NCBI GenBank assembly: GCA_035528905.1
Contig: DATKXU010000040.1
Location: forward strand, 1-29,273
Direction: 5' to 3'
Source: DATKXU01 sp035528905
GTDB lineage: Bacteria > Armatimonadota > UBA5829 > DTJY01
DNA length: 29,273 nt
Shown here piece by piece: positions 5,879-13,440 of the stretch. The notes beneath the pieces are model-generated. The model was not told the DNA's origin. It saw only the letters and a program-made list of their open reading frames with translations, and did not search any database. The translations under genes and the position numbers were made by a program. Within the stretch, counting starts at the first letter, position 1. Each line of letters starts with the position of its first letter.

Positions 5879-7741
5879 ATGAGTGAGATCAACACCATCC
5901 TGGCTACGGATTGTGGGAGCACCACTACCAAGGCCATTCTGATCGAGAAGCAGGGGGACGAGTACCGCCTCGTCGTTCGAGGCGAAGCGCCCACGACCGT
6001 CGAAGCCCCGTTCGACGATGTCACGATCGGCGTCCTGAACGCCGTCCGCGAGGTCGAGGAGCTGTCCGGCCGGAAGGTCATCGTATCCAGCATCCAGCAT
6101 CCAGCATCCAGCATCCAAGTCCCCGCGAAGAACAGCGTCGGCGTGGACATGTACCTCTCGACTTCGAGCGCGGGCGGCGGACTGCAGATGACCGTCGCGG
6201 GAGTCGTGAAGACGATGAGCGCCGAAAGCGCACAACGAGCGGCGCTTGGGGCGGGCGCGATCATCATTGATGTCATCGCCGTTGACGACGGGCGCAAGGA
6301 GTACGAGAAGATCCAGCGCATCCGCGAGCTTCGCCCGGATATGATCCTCATGTCCGGCGGCACAGACGGCGGCACAGTGGCTCATCTCGTGGAGATCGGC
6401 GAGATGCTCGTCTCAGCGGATCCGCGGCCCAGGCTCGGAATCGGGGTCAAGCTCCCGGTGATCTACGCCGGGAACAGGGATGCGGCCGAGGCGGTGAAGG
6501 AGGTCATCGGCGACAGGATTGACCTCCGCATCGTGGATAACCTGCGCCCGACACTCGAACGCGAGAACCTTCAGCCGGCGAGAGAGGCGATCCACGAGCT
6601 ATTTCTCCAGCACGTGATGCAGCAGGCGCCGGGATACAGCAAGCTGATGACCTGGACAAGCTCCGGCATCATGTCAACCCCGAATGCGGTCGGCAAGATC
6701 ATCCAGACCATCGCCGAGCAGGAGCAGATGAACGTCCTGGCGGTTGACATCGGCGGCGCGACGACCGACGTGTTTTCAGTTTTCGGCGGCATCTTCACCC
6801 GCACGGTCAGCGCGAACCTGGGCCTCAGCTACTCGATCTGCAACGTGCTCGCGGAGGCCGGCATAGAGAATATCCGGCGCTGGATTCCGTTCCCCGTGGA
6901 GGAATGGCATCTCCGAAACCAGCTCAGGAACAAGATGATCCGCCCGACGACCATCCCTCAGACGCTGCGTGACCTGTATATCGAGCAGGCGGTGTCCAGG
7001 GAGGCGCTCAGGCTGGCATTCGCGCATCACAAGTCGCTCGCCCGCGAGCTGAAGGGCGTTCAGCAGACCAGAACGATCGGCGAGGCGCTCACTCAGGAAG
7101 CCACCGGGAGGACGCTCGTCCGCATGATGGACCTGGACATGATCGTAGGGAGCGGCGGTGTGCTCAGCCATGCCCCGAAGCGCGACCAGGCCGCGCTCAT
7201 GATGCTGGATGCCTATCAGCCTGAGGGTGTCACGATGCTGGCGGTGGACTCGATCTTCATGATGCCCCAGCTGGGGATTCTCTCGACCGTGATGCCTGAG
7301 GCGGCGTCTCAGGTATTCAAGCGCGACTGCCTCATCAAGCTCGGCACGGCGATCTGCCCGACCGGAGTCGGGAAAGAAGGGCAGCTTGCGTGTACGATAC
7401 AGCTATCAGCCGTCAGCTATCAGGCGTCAGCCGGGGAGGGCGATCCGCTGCGGCGGACTGCTGAGCCGTCAGCACCAAGCACCAAACACGAAGTCCCCTT
7501 CGGCGGTATTGTGGTCATCCCGCTCGGCGTCGGCGAGAAGGCGAATGTGGAGATCACGCCTGCGAGGGGCTTCGATGTAGGCGCTGGGAAGGGCAAGGCG
7601 CGCTCGGTAGAAGTCGAAGGCGGCGTGGTCGGCCTGATTGTGGATGCCCGCGGCCGCCCGCTCCAATTGCCGCCGGATGATGAGCGGCGCATTGGCAAGC
7701 TGAGGGAATGGTTCACGGCATTCGGGCTAATTGCCTCGTAG
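5879..7741 (+). CDS. glmL: GlmL/MutL-family protein (B12 mutase-associated ATPase)
   Basis: A 620-residue member of the GlmL (MutL) family of actin-like ATPases. Family members sit with adenosylcobalamin-dependent glutamate or ornithine mutases and are thought to act as reactivating chaperones. The N-terminal phosphate-binding loop is LATDCGSTTTKAIL (about residues 8-21); a second one is VLAVDIGGATTDVFSV (about 287-302); MSGGTDGGT and GSGGVLSHAP are further conserved glycine-rich segments. The C-terminal part ends with PARGFDVGAGKGKARS and VEVEGGVVGLIVDARGRP, typical of the family. Two stretches (near residues 69-80 and 508-538) are encoded by tandem heptanucleotide repeats and look like insertions. 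No ribosome site is obvious at the ATG. No mutase gene lies in the window. Its usual KOW-domain neighbour is next but one, separated by an intervening four-helix-bundle gene. Confidence 0.9.
   Translation: MSEINTILATDCGSTTTKAILIEKQGDEYRLVVRGEAPTTVEAPFDDVTIGVLNAVREVEELSGRKVIVSSIQHPASSIQVPAKNSVGVDMYLSTSSAGGGLQMTVAGVVKTMSAESAQRAALGAGAIIIDVIAVDDGRKEYEKIQRIRELRPDMILMSGGTDGGTVAHLVEIGEMLVSADPRPRLGIGVKLPVIYAGNRDAAEAVKEVIGDRIDLRIVDNLRPTLERENLQPAREAIHELFLQHVMQQAPGYSKLMTWTSSGIMSTPNAVGKIIQTIAEQEQMNVLAVDIGGATTDVFSVFGGIFTRTVSANLGLSYSICNVLAEAGIENIRRWIPFPVEEWHLRNQLRNKMIRPTTIPQTLRDLYIEQAVSREALRLAFAHHKSLARELKGVQQTRTIGEALTQEATGRTLVRMMDLDMIVGSGGVLSHAPKRDQAALMMLDAYQPEGVTMLAVDSIFMMPQLGILSTVMPEAASQVFKRDCLIKLGTAICPTGVGKEGQLACTIQLSAVSYQASAGEGDPLRRTAEPSAPSTKHEVPFGGIVVIPLGVGEKANVEITPARGFDVGAGKGKARSVEVEGGVVGLIVDARGRPLQLPPDDERRIGKLREWFTAFGLIAS
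6085..6119 (+). repeat. Tandem heptamer ATCCAGC inside glmL
   Basis: Four perfect copies of ATCCAGC (6085-6112) and a fifth variant ATCCAAG. Because 7 is not a multiple of 3, the repeat is read in three frames as SSIQHPASSIQ. Confidence 0.95.
7402..7491 (+). repeat. Two further heptamer tracts inside glmL
   Basis: First tract: GCTATCA, GCCGTCA, GCTATCA, GGCGTCA (7402-7429). Second tract: AGCACCA, AGCACCA, AACACGA (7471-7491). Together they encode a Ser/Ala-rich linker (about residues 508-538) between conserved C-terminal segments of GlmL. Confidence 0.85.
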
Positions 7742-7758
7742 ATCCTACTCGTACTCGT

Positions 7759-7784
7759 ACTCGCAAATCGAGGGGTTTGCGAGT
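7759..7784. repeat. Hairpin downstream of glmL
   Basis: ACTCGCAAATC (7759-7769) and GGTTTGCGAGT (7774-7784) pair over 11 bp, including one G-T pair, around a GAGG loop. It overlaps the left end of the inverted-repeat cassette. No U-tract follows, so it is more likely part of the element or an mRNA-stabilising stem than a terminator. Confidence 0.6.
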
Positions 7785-7817
7785 TAGACAAGCGAATGTG
7801 AGCTAATAGGTGATAGC

Positions 7818-8198
7818 ATGGCATTTGACCATGAGAAGCTAGATGTTTACCGGGAGGCATTATCTTTTGTGACTTGGGCCAGCCAGTTCATTGCATCGGT
7901 TTCCGGCAAGGCTGCGGCCAAAGATCAACTCGACCGAGCGTCCACTAGTGTTGTGCTGAACATCGCAGAAGGAAACGGCAAATTCTCCATCAGAGACCGG
8001 TGCCGATTCCTGGATATCGCCTACGGATCAGCGGTTGAGTGTGTTGCCTGCCTGGATGTCTACGTGGCGAGGCAGCTAGCCCAACCTGCAGATGTCGAGG
8101 CAGGCAAGGAAAGCCTAAAGAGAATCATCTCCATGTTGGTGAAGCTTAAAGCCAGTCTGCTCAACAGAGTAAGCGAAGAGGGCGTCGAGTACGAGTAG
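7818..8198 (+). CDS. Four-helix bundle protein (S23 / 23S rRNA-intervening-sequence family)
   Basis: A 126-residue protein of the four-helix-bundle (S23) family, first found inside intervening sequences of 23S rRNA genes and related in fold to the Avd accessory protein of diversity-generating retroelements. Family signatures are EKLDVYREALSFV at residues 6-18, QLDRASTSVVLNIAEGNGK near 39-57, then a long helix with SAVECVACLD. Length is normal for the family (about 115-130). The molecular function is unresolved; members are basic or neutral oligomers suspected of binding nucleic acid. AGGTGA lies four bases before the ATG. The gene fills an inverted-repeat-bounded segment between glmL and the KOW gene; its last four codons lie in the right arm. 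No reverse transcriptase or template/variable repeat is present here. Confidence 0.92.
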   Translation: MAFDHEKLDVYREALSFVTWASQFIASVSGKAAAKDQLDRASTSVVLNIAEGNGKFSIRDRCRFLDIAYGSAVECVACLDVYVARQLAQPADVEAGKESLKRIISMLVKLKASLLNRVSEEGVEYE

Positions 8199-8223
8199 GA
8201 TGCACGAGCGAGAGGCAAGACTC

Positions 8224-9345
8224 ATGGCCACAGCATACACGCCGGGGCTGAGGGTGACGCCCTGGGCGACAATACGGAAAACGAGAAGACTTCCCCTGAA
8301 GGGCGAGGTCACGGTCAAGGTCGGCGATCTCGTCGAGCCGGATACCGTCGTCGCGCGGACGGAACTGCCGGGGATCATGCAGACGGTTCGCGTCGCGGAG
8401 GCGCTCGGCATCGAGCCGACGGAGATCGAGCGCGCGCTGAAGGTCGCCGCTGGGGATCAGGTCGAGCGCAGCACGGTCATCGCGGAGACGAAATCCTTCT
8501 TCGGCCTCCTGACAAACCAGTGCAAATCCCCGGTTGACGGGACTGTGGAGTTGATCTCGCCTATTTCCGGCCATGTCGGAATTCGCTACAAGCCCACTCC
8601 GGTCGAGGTCAAAGCCTACATCAGGGGCAAGGTCATCGAAGTCATCCCCGACGAGGGTGTGGTCGTCGAGACGGGCGGCGCGTTCATCCAGGGAATCTTC
8701 GGCGTCGGCGGCGAGCGCTTAGGCGAAATCAAGGTAATCGTGGATGCGCCCGACGAAGTTGTGGACGAAGACCGGATCACGGATGAACTTGCGGGGAAGG
8801 TCGTCGTCTGCGGCGCGAATATCACCGGCGATGCTCTCCGCAAGGCGGGTGAATTCGGCGCGGCTGGCGTCGTCACAGGCGGCATCGTGGATAAAGACCT
8901 GATTGAGTACCTGGGCTGCGATATCGGAGTGGCGATCACCGGCCAGGAGGACGTCCCCGCGACTCTGATCGTCACCGAGGGCTTCGGCATCATACGCATG
9001 GCGCAGCGAACGTTCGACCTGCTGAAGTCGCTCGAGGGGCGCCGGGCGTCCATCAACGGCGCAACCCAAATCCGGGCGGGGGTGATTCGTCCTGAGATCA
9101 TCGTGCCTTCGGAGCAGACGCGAGAGGCGGCATCAGGCGCGGACGATGAGCAAACCATCGAGCTCGGCACGAAGGTCAGGGTGATCCGCGAACCTTATTT
9201 CGGGCTGCTGGGCACAGTCACCGCGCTGCCGCCGGAGCCGGTGCTTATCGAATCAGGCGCAAGGGTCAGAATTCTGGAAGCCGAGTTGGAAAGCGGGGTC
9301 CGGGTGTCCGTCCCACGTGCGAACGTGGAGATAATTCGGGGGTGA
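8224..9345 (+). CDS. KOW-domain protein, usual partner of GlmL
   Basis: A 373-residue protein of unknown function. The first ~150 residues contain two short beta-rich segments that read like barrel-sandwich (lipoyl/biotinyl-like) halves, around GEVTVKVGDLVEPDTVV and SPVDGTVELISPISGHVG, with no obvious modified lysine. The middle (about 160-290) is a mixed alpha/beta region with glycine-rich VVCGANITGDALRKAG and GAAGVVTGGIVD. From residue 311 to the end is a KOW/SH3-like barrel (LGTKVRVIREPYFGLLGTV). ATG 8224 is chosen because GAGAGG ends eight bases upstream; ATG 8200 in the same frame lies in the cassette end repeat. From memory this type of protein is encoded next to GlmL in several phyla, so it may serve the same B12-enzyme function; this is inference. 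Confidence 0.7.
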   Translation: MATAYTPGLRVTPWATIRKTRRLPLKGEVTVKVGDLVEPDTVVARTELPGIMQTVRVAEALGIEPTEIERALKVAAGDQVERSTVIAETKSFFGLLTNQCKSPVDGTVELISPISGHVGIRYKPTPVEVKAYIRGKVIEVIPDEGVVVETGGAFIQGIFGVGGERLGEIKVIVDAPDEVVDEDRITDELAGKVVVCGANITGDALRKAGEFGAAGVVTGGIVDKDLIEYLGCDIGVAITGQEDVPATLIVTEGFGIIRMAQRTFDLLKSLEGRRASINGATQIRAGVIRPEIIVPSEQTREAASGADDEQTIELGTKVRVIREPYFGLLGTVTALPPEPVLIESGARVRILEAELESGVRVSVPRANVEIIRG

Positions 9346-9362
9346 GACAATCTCGCCTCTCC

Positions 9363-9376
9363 GATTGCGGATTGAC
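9363..9376. repeat. Short heptamer-type repeat (GATTGCG GATTGAC)
   Basis: GATTGCG followed by GATTGAC in the gap before the methyltransferase. The same GATTGCG-GATT arrangement occurs at 2012-2025 at the 3' end of the metallophosphoesterase gene, so it belongs to the same class of seven-base repeats seen in glmL. Confidence 0.4.
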
Positions 9377-9411
9377 GACTTTGCCGGAGCGCTCGGCCGC
9401 AGGACTCGAAG

Positions 9412-10224
9412 ATGAAGCGGATTTGCCCTATCTGCCGTGCCGGTGCCGAGCCGGATGCTTTCGAACTCGGCGGCTACCGAATCTACGCATGCTCCCGATG
9501 CGGCCTGCGATTCGCTCCTGACGCCTTCGATGCGCGCGTAGATTACGAGGCGATGTACGAAACGGATGAATACCAGGCCGAGCAGCTCCGGCCGCTCGAA
9601 TCCTCGGCGGATCAGAGCGGATGGGCTGATTATGTTACCTATGCTCCCTTCTTCATACAGGTCATCCAGCGGCCCGGCGCCCGTCTCCTGGACGTCGGCT
9701 GCGGCGTCGGGCGATTCTGCCACGCTGCATCCTCCCGCGGCTGGGACGTGACCGGCATTGATGTCTCGGAACGAGCGATTGAAGCAGGCAGTCGGCTTGC
9801 TCCCTTCCCAATGCGCAAATGCACGATCGAAGAAATCGCCCAAGAGGGCGAGCTTTACGATGTCGTCACCGCATTCGAGGTGCTCGAGCACCTCGCGGAT
9901 CCTGTCAAGTTTCTCTCGCTTATCGCGAAGGTCTTGAGGCCCGGCGGCCAGGTCTTCTGCACCGTGCCGAACTGGGATTGCAGCCTGATTCAAAATGCGA
10001 GCAGGCCCGACTGGATGCCGCCCGTTCACGTGTGCTTCTTTACCCGGTCGGCGCTGAAGCATGCGGTGGACGCTGCCGGGTTTCGCGGCATTGCGGTGCA
10101 TACCATCTCGGGGGATCCGCCGCCAAAGGGTGCGCTGGCGAAGGCCAAATGGCTGAGGCGGCGGCTGCTCCGTCGGCCTGTCCAGCGCGTGGGCCTGAGT
10201 CTGCACGCATGGCTGCCCGAGTAG
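9412..10224 (+). CDS. Class I SAM-dependent methyltransferase with N-terminal zinc ribbon
   Basis: A 270-residue methyltransferase that transfers methyl from S-adenosylmethionine to an unknown acceptor. The N-terminus has CPIC (residues 4-7) and CSRC (27-30), a four-cysteine zinc ribbon common in methyltransferases of polysaccharide loci. Motif I is LLDVGCGVGRFC (about 94-105), followed by VTGIDVSERAI with the acidic residue that binds the ribose, and FEVLEHLADPVKFL. Such proteins usually methylate sugars or sugar intermediates in surface-glycan clusters, which agrees with the neighbouring glycosyltransferase and exporter genes. AGGA lies shortly before the ATG. The following GT4 gene is 78 bases downstream, possibly co-transcribed. 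Confidence 0.88.
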   Translation: MKRICPICRAGAEPDAFELGGYRIYACSRCGLRFAPDAFDARVDYEAMYETDEYQAEQLRPLESSADQSGWADYVTYAPFFIQVIQRPGARLLDVGCGVGRFCHAASSRGWDVTGIDVSERAIEAGSRLAPFPMRKCTIEEIAQEGELYDVVTAFEVLEHLADPVKFLSLIAKVLRPGGQVFCTVPNWDCSLIQNASRPDWMPPVHVCFFTRSALKHAVDAAGFRGIAVHTISGDPPPKGALAKAKWLRRRLLRRPVQRVGLSLHAWLPE

Positions 10225-10254
10225 CCGGGTTGCTCGGCGGTCTACGTACTAATG

Positions 10255-10285
10255 TCATTCCGAGAATCGGAACGAAGAGTCTGCG
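10255..10285. repeat. Truncated relative of the 2041-2114 palindrome
   Basis: GTCATTCCGAG followed by AATCGGAACGAAGAGTC retains the TGTCATTC start and a GAAGAGTC-like inner arm, with a small TTCCGA/TCGGAA stem. The second half of the element is missing. It lies just upstream of the GT4 start codon. Confidence 0.4.
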
Positions 10286-10302
10286 TTCAAGCAGAGGTCT
10301 GT

Positions 10303-11514
10303 ATGTCGAAACGAACACGAGTCGCCATCGTCACTTATGCCATGAGCTGCGGCGGGGCTGAGACGTTCATTCTAACCCTTGCAGAATATCTCTCCTGTGA
10401 GGGCTTCGATGTCGAGGTTGTCACGACCGAGGCCGCCGGCGAGTGGTTTCCACGGGTCTCAGAGATGGGGCTGAGAGCGGTTCACCTTCCCGGATGGCAT
10501 CCGTTCTTCCATTCGCTCGGTGTGGGACGTTATCTGGCGAAAGGCGCATACGACGTTGTCCTGCTGAACCACGCGATTTATGCGCAGGCGTCGCTCGGCA
10601 TGCTGCCGGACGATGTCATTGCCATACCGATCGTACACAACGACGACGAGGCGATCTACAGAGTTGCCTGCGCCAATCGCTTTGCATGGAACGTCGCCGT
10701 ATGCGTCAGCCCTAAGCTGGCCGAAGCGGTCAGGGCAATGGCGCCGGATCGCCCCGTCGTGCAGATACTAGACGGCATTTCAGCGCCGCATGGTCCGCGC
10801 GAGGGAAGGCGGCCCTTCGAGAGGCCCATCCGGCTCTTGTTCGTCGGTCGCCTCGCCCATTGCCATAAGGGAGTGCTATTCCTGCCGGATATTCTTCGGG
10901 GCTGCCTCGACCGCGGCATTGATGCAAGCCTGACCATCGTGGGCGACGGCATAGACCGCGAAGCTCTCCGCCAGAAGGTTCAAGATTATGGCCTGCAGGA
11001 CGCGGTGCGCTTCTGCGGACAGATCCCGAACGAGCAGGTCTACGATCTCATGAGCGATTCTCATCTCCTGCTGATGCCCTCCTTCTACGAGGGCATGGGC
11101 CTGGTTCTGCCGGAAGCCATGTGGTGCGGCTGCGTCCCCATCGCCTCCCGACTTAGAGGGGTCACCGATGCGGTTGTCGAGGATGGCCGAACCGGGATTC
11201 TGGTTGAGGTCGCGGACGTTGATGGGTTCGTGGACGCCATCGCCAGGCTCAACGGTGACGTGAAGCTCTGGGAGGATATGAGCCGTGCCTCGCATGAGAT
11301 TGTCTCGGACCGATTCACAGTTGAGGCGATGGGTGAGTCCTACAAGCGGCTCATTCTGGACGCCCTCGATGGACGATACCCGCTGCCGAAGTCGCGGAAA
11401 CTGCTGCCTGCGTTCGATCGCACTTTGTTTTCCTGGCGGGATTGTTTGCCGGGGCGCGTCAGACGTTTTCTCGGCGCGGTACGTATTCGGATTCGGAGCG
11501 TCTTGGCCCGGTGA
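10303..11514 (+). CDS. GT4-family glycosyltransferase
   Basis: A 403-residue GT-B fold retaining glycosyltransferase that moves a sugar from a nucleotide donor to a glycan acceptor on the cytoplasmic face of the membrane. The N-terminal domain opens with TRVAIVTYAMSCGGAETFIL, the glycine-rich acceptor-side loop (GGAE). The C-terminal donor domain has LLFVGRLAHCHKG, then FYEGMGLVLPEAMWCGCVPI with the two family glutamates eight residues apart, then GRTGILVE. Start: ATG 10303 lies five bases after AGAGG; the frame stays open to 10252 but that stretch is repeat-derived. Acceptor and donor cannot be told. It follows the methyltransferase gene and precedes the secreted glycosidase gene by 67 bases. 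Confidence 0.9.
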   Translation: MSKRTRVAIVTYAMSCGGAETFILTLAEYLSCEGFDVEVVTTEAAGEWFPRVSEMGLRAVHLPGWHPFFHSLGVGRYLAKGAYDVVLLNHAIYAQASLGMLPDDVIAIPIVHNDDEAIYRVACANRFAWNVAVCVSPKLAEAVRAMAPDRPVVQILDGISAPHGPREGRRPFERPIRLLFVGRLAHCHKGVLFLPDILRGCLDRGIDASLTIVGDGIDREALRQKVQDYGLQDAVRFCGQIPNEQVYDLMSDSHLLLMPSFYEGMGLVLPEAMWCGCVPIASRLRGVTDAVVEDGRTGILVEVADVDGFVDAIARLNGDVKLWEDMSRASHEIVSDRFTVEAMGESYKRLILDALDGRYPLPKSRKLLPAFDRTLFSWRDCLPGRVRRFLGAVRIRIRSVLAR

Positions 11515-11581
11515 GCAAGACGCGGCGATGACGCGGCGGCCTTGATGGCATGCCCCCGGTGAAAGGAGCGTTGATGATCCG

Positions 11582-13312
11582 ATGCCCATGAGGCGACGCA
11601 ACTTAAGACGCCCGCACATCCTATCGCTAGTCCTCTCTCTACTCGTTCTCGCCCTGCCTGCCTCGGCGCGGACGTGGACGAAGGAGCTTGCGCAGGGTGT
11701 CACCCTCACCCAGAAGGTGATCAATCCATCCGGCCAAGTGGCGTCCACACCGCAAGTCATCAGCATCCTCAAGGTGGATCCCAAAGCCCCCGGCCTCCGA
11801 ATTCAGGCGGTCCTCGCCCAGGACAGGGTTCTTGGAGCAGACAGCACAAAGGGCCGTGAGAAAGCCAGCTCCATCGCCAAACGCCTGAACGCTGCCGCCG
11901 TGGTGAACGCTGATTTCCTCCCCTTCTTCACGGGCGATGTCCTGAGCCTCCACATCTCCGGCGGCGAGCTGATGAGCGAGCCGTATCCACAGCGTCCGGT
12001 CTTCGGGATCACATCGGACGGCCGGTTCCTCTTCGATAAGCTGGAGCTCGACGCGAAGATCGCGCTGCCGGAGGGGAAGTGGTTTCCCATCCGCGGTATC
12101 AACGGACCGCGCGAGCAGCATCGGCTTATGGCCTATACCTCCAGGTTCTTCGACACGACGTGCACAACTAACGGCGGGTCGGAGGCGGTCGTGAAATGCG
12201 ACGGCCTGCCGGTCAGGGTAGGCGTTCCGCTCTCCGGCACGGTAACCGAGGTCAGAAGCATGGCCGGCGACGCGCTCATACCGGATGGCTCGCTCGTTTT
12301 GTCCGGCTCAGGGACCGGGGCGAAATTCATAGACGAATACTTGAAGCCCGGCACATCCGTCACGATGGAATTCGACCTCAAGCCATCGAAAACCAAGGGA
12401 TGGGAGAAGGTCGTCGAAGCCGTCGGAGGCGGGCCCTGGCTCGTAAAAGGTGGCAAGGCGAGCATTGACGCGAAGGATGAGGGCTTTCAGCCCGGTTTCT
12501 GTCTCAGCAGGTATCCCCGCACCGCTCTCGGCGCTGCTCAGGATGGGAAGCTTGTACTCGTCACGGTGGACGGCCAGCAGAGCATCAGCGCGGGAATGAC
12601 ACTCCCTCAACTGGCGCAGGTCATGCTTTCCGAGGGGTGCGTCGAGGCGATCAACCTGGACGGCGGCGGCTCGACCACGATGGCGACCGCTTTCGGCATC
12701 CTCAACAGCCCGTCGGCAGGGAGCGAGCGCCCTGTGGCGAACGCACTGGCGGTGTTTGCGAACGTCCCCGAGCAGGAGTGCCCCGATTTCGCCATCACGC
12801 CGGACGTGTCGTCGGTGCCGTCCGGCCAGTCGGTTCAGCTCCTCCTCGTGGATGCGAGCGGCCAGCCGATCAGCGCCGACATAGCGAGCCAAGCGATATG
12901 GGCCGCCTCGGGCGGAATGGGCTTCGTGGATCAGTCGGGCCGATTCTACGGGATCAAGGCAGGCAGCGGAAGCGTCACGGCGAAGATCGGCGCGCGGGTC
13001 GCCAGAGCCCCCGTGGAGACGGCGCCCGGCTCGCCCGATAAACTGACCGCGCGATTCGAACCGGATCCCACCGGCGCTCCCAACAGGAGCGGGCTCGTGA
13101 TTTCCGTCAAGGATTTGAACGGCAACAGCATCGAAGGATGCTCGGTATCCGTAAAGGTGACCGGCGGGACGCCCGACCAGCCGAACCTTACGACTGCGAA
13201 GGATGGCAAGGCTTCCACCGGCATCACCTGGGAAGCTGCGCCGGCCACTCCTGCCAACGCGACGGTGACGGTAACCGGCCTCCCGGCGCTGGTCGTGGAG
13301 CGCCCCAAGTAA
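11582..13312 (+). CDS. Secreted phosphodiester glycosidase (NAGPA domain) with Ig-like C-terminus
   Basis: A 576-residue exported protein. A basic N-terminus and a hydrophobic stretch ending in PASARTW (about residues 10-29) make a signal peptide. Residues about 60-400 are the phosphodiester glycosidase (NAGPA, 'exopolysaccharide biosynthesis') domain: VVNADFLPFFTGD, GINGPREQ, VGGGPWLVKGGK, RTALGAAQDGKLVLVTVDG and INLDGGGSTTMA, the last being the most conserved family motif. The final ~170 residues form one or two bacterial Ig-like (Big) folds, probably for attachment to wall or glycan. The family includes the enzyme that uncovers mannose-6-phosphate by removing N-acetylglucosamine; bacterial substrates are largely unknown but probably glycan phosphodiesters. 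AAAGGAG lies about 14 bases before the ATG. It sits directly ahead of the exporter promoter. Confidence 0.87.
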   Translation: MPMRRRNLRRPHILSLVLSLLVLALPASARTWTKELAQGVTLTQKVINPSGQVASTPQVISILKVDPKAPGLRIQAVLAQDRVLGADSTKGREKASSIAKRLNAAAVVNADFLPFFTGDVLSLHISGGELMSEPYPQRPVFGITSDGRFLFDKLELDAKIALPEGKWFPIRGINGPREQHRLMAYTSRFFDTTCTTNGGSEAVVKCDGLPVRVGVPLSGTVTEVRSMAGDALIPDGSLVLSGSGTGAKFIDEYLKPGTSVTMEFDLKPSKTKGWEKVVEAVGGGPWLVKGGKASIDAKDEGFQPGFCLSRYPRTALGAAQDGKLVLVTVDGQQSISAGMTLPQLAQVMLSEGCVEAINLDGGGSTTMATAFGILNSPSAGSERPVANALAVFANVPEQECPDFAITPDVSSVPSGQSVQLLLVDASGQPISADIASQAIWAASGGMGFVDQSGRFYGIKAGSGSVTAKIGARVARAPVETAPGSPDKLTARFEPDPTGAPNRSGLVISVKDLNGNSIEGCSVSVKVTGGTPDQPNLTTAKDGKASTGITWEAAPATPANATVTVTGLPALVVERPK

Positions 13313-13318
13313 GCGCGG

Positions 13319-13347
13319 TTGACACCCTCACGGCCCCGTGCTATACT
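13319..13347 (+). promoter_or_regulatory. Strong sigma-70-type promoter of the exporter operon
   Basis: A perfect TTGACA (13319-13324), 17-base spacer and TATACT (13342-13347), starting six bases after the glycosidase stop codon. Transcription would begin near 13354, leaving a leader of about 87 bases before the wza-like ATG, with no clear hairpin in it. Confidence 0.78.
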
Positions 13348-13440
13348 GTTGGCGTTCTCTTGGGCGGCGTCTGCTCTTGCGTCGTAACTGCGCCGGCACG
13401 CTCGCCCCGATCCCAGAACGCGGCTTCCGTCTGATCAGAC

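Larger units (their letters stand above)
7742..8201. mobile_element. Inverted-repeat-bounded cassette carrying the four-helix-bundle gene
   Basis: A 16-bp perfect inverted repeat, ATCCTACTCGTACTCG at 7742-7757 and its complement at 8186-8201, encloses the four-helix-bundle gene and nothing else. The left end begins directly after the glmL stop codon and continues as TACTCG units; the right end encodes the final VEYE and stop of the enclosed protein and overlaps the bases just before the KOW gene. This looks like a small non-autonomous insertion between two genes that normally adjoin. There is no transposase and no clear target-site duplication, so mobility is inferred. Confidence 0.5.

Noticed and set aside
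5594..6385. Minus-strand open frame of 263 codons
   Set aside because: Antisense to glmL, and it reads through the terminator region and the heptamer repeat.
7759..7784. Hairpin after glmL as an intrinsic terminator
   Set aside because: The 11-bp stem is good, but no T-run follows and genes continue on the same strand.
7818..8198. Four-helix-bundle protein as the Avd subunit of a diversity-generating retroelement
   Set aside because: No reverse transcriptase and no template/variable repeat pair is seen in the window.
9253..10206. Minus-strand open frame of 317 codons
   Set aside because: It lies antisense to the methyltransferase gene, which has clear motifs; the translated product has no recognisable domain.
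10876..11784. Minus-strand open frame of 302 codons
   Set aside because: Antisense to the GT4 and glycosidase genes, low-complexity composition and no motif.
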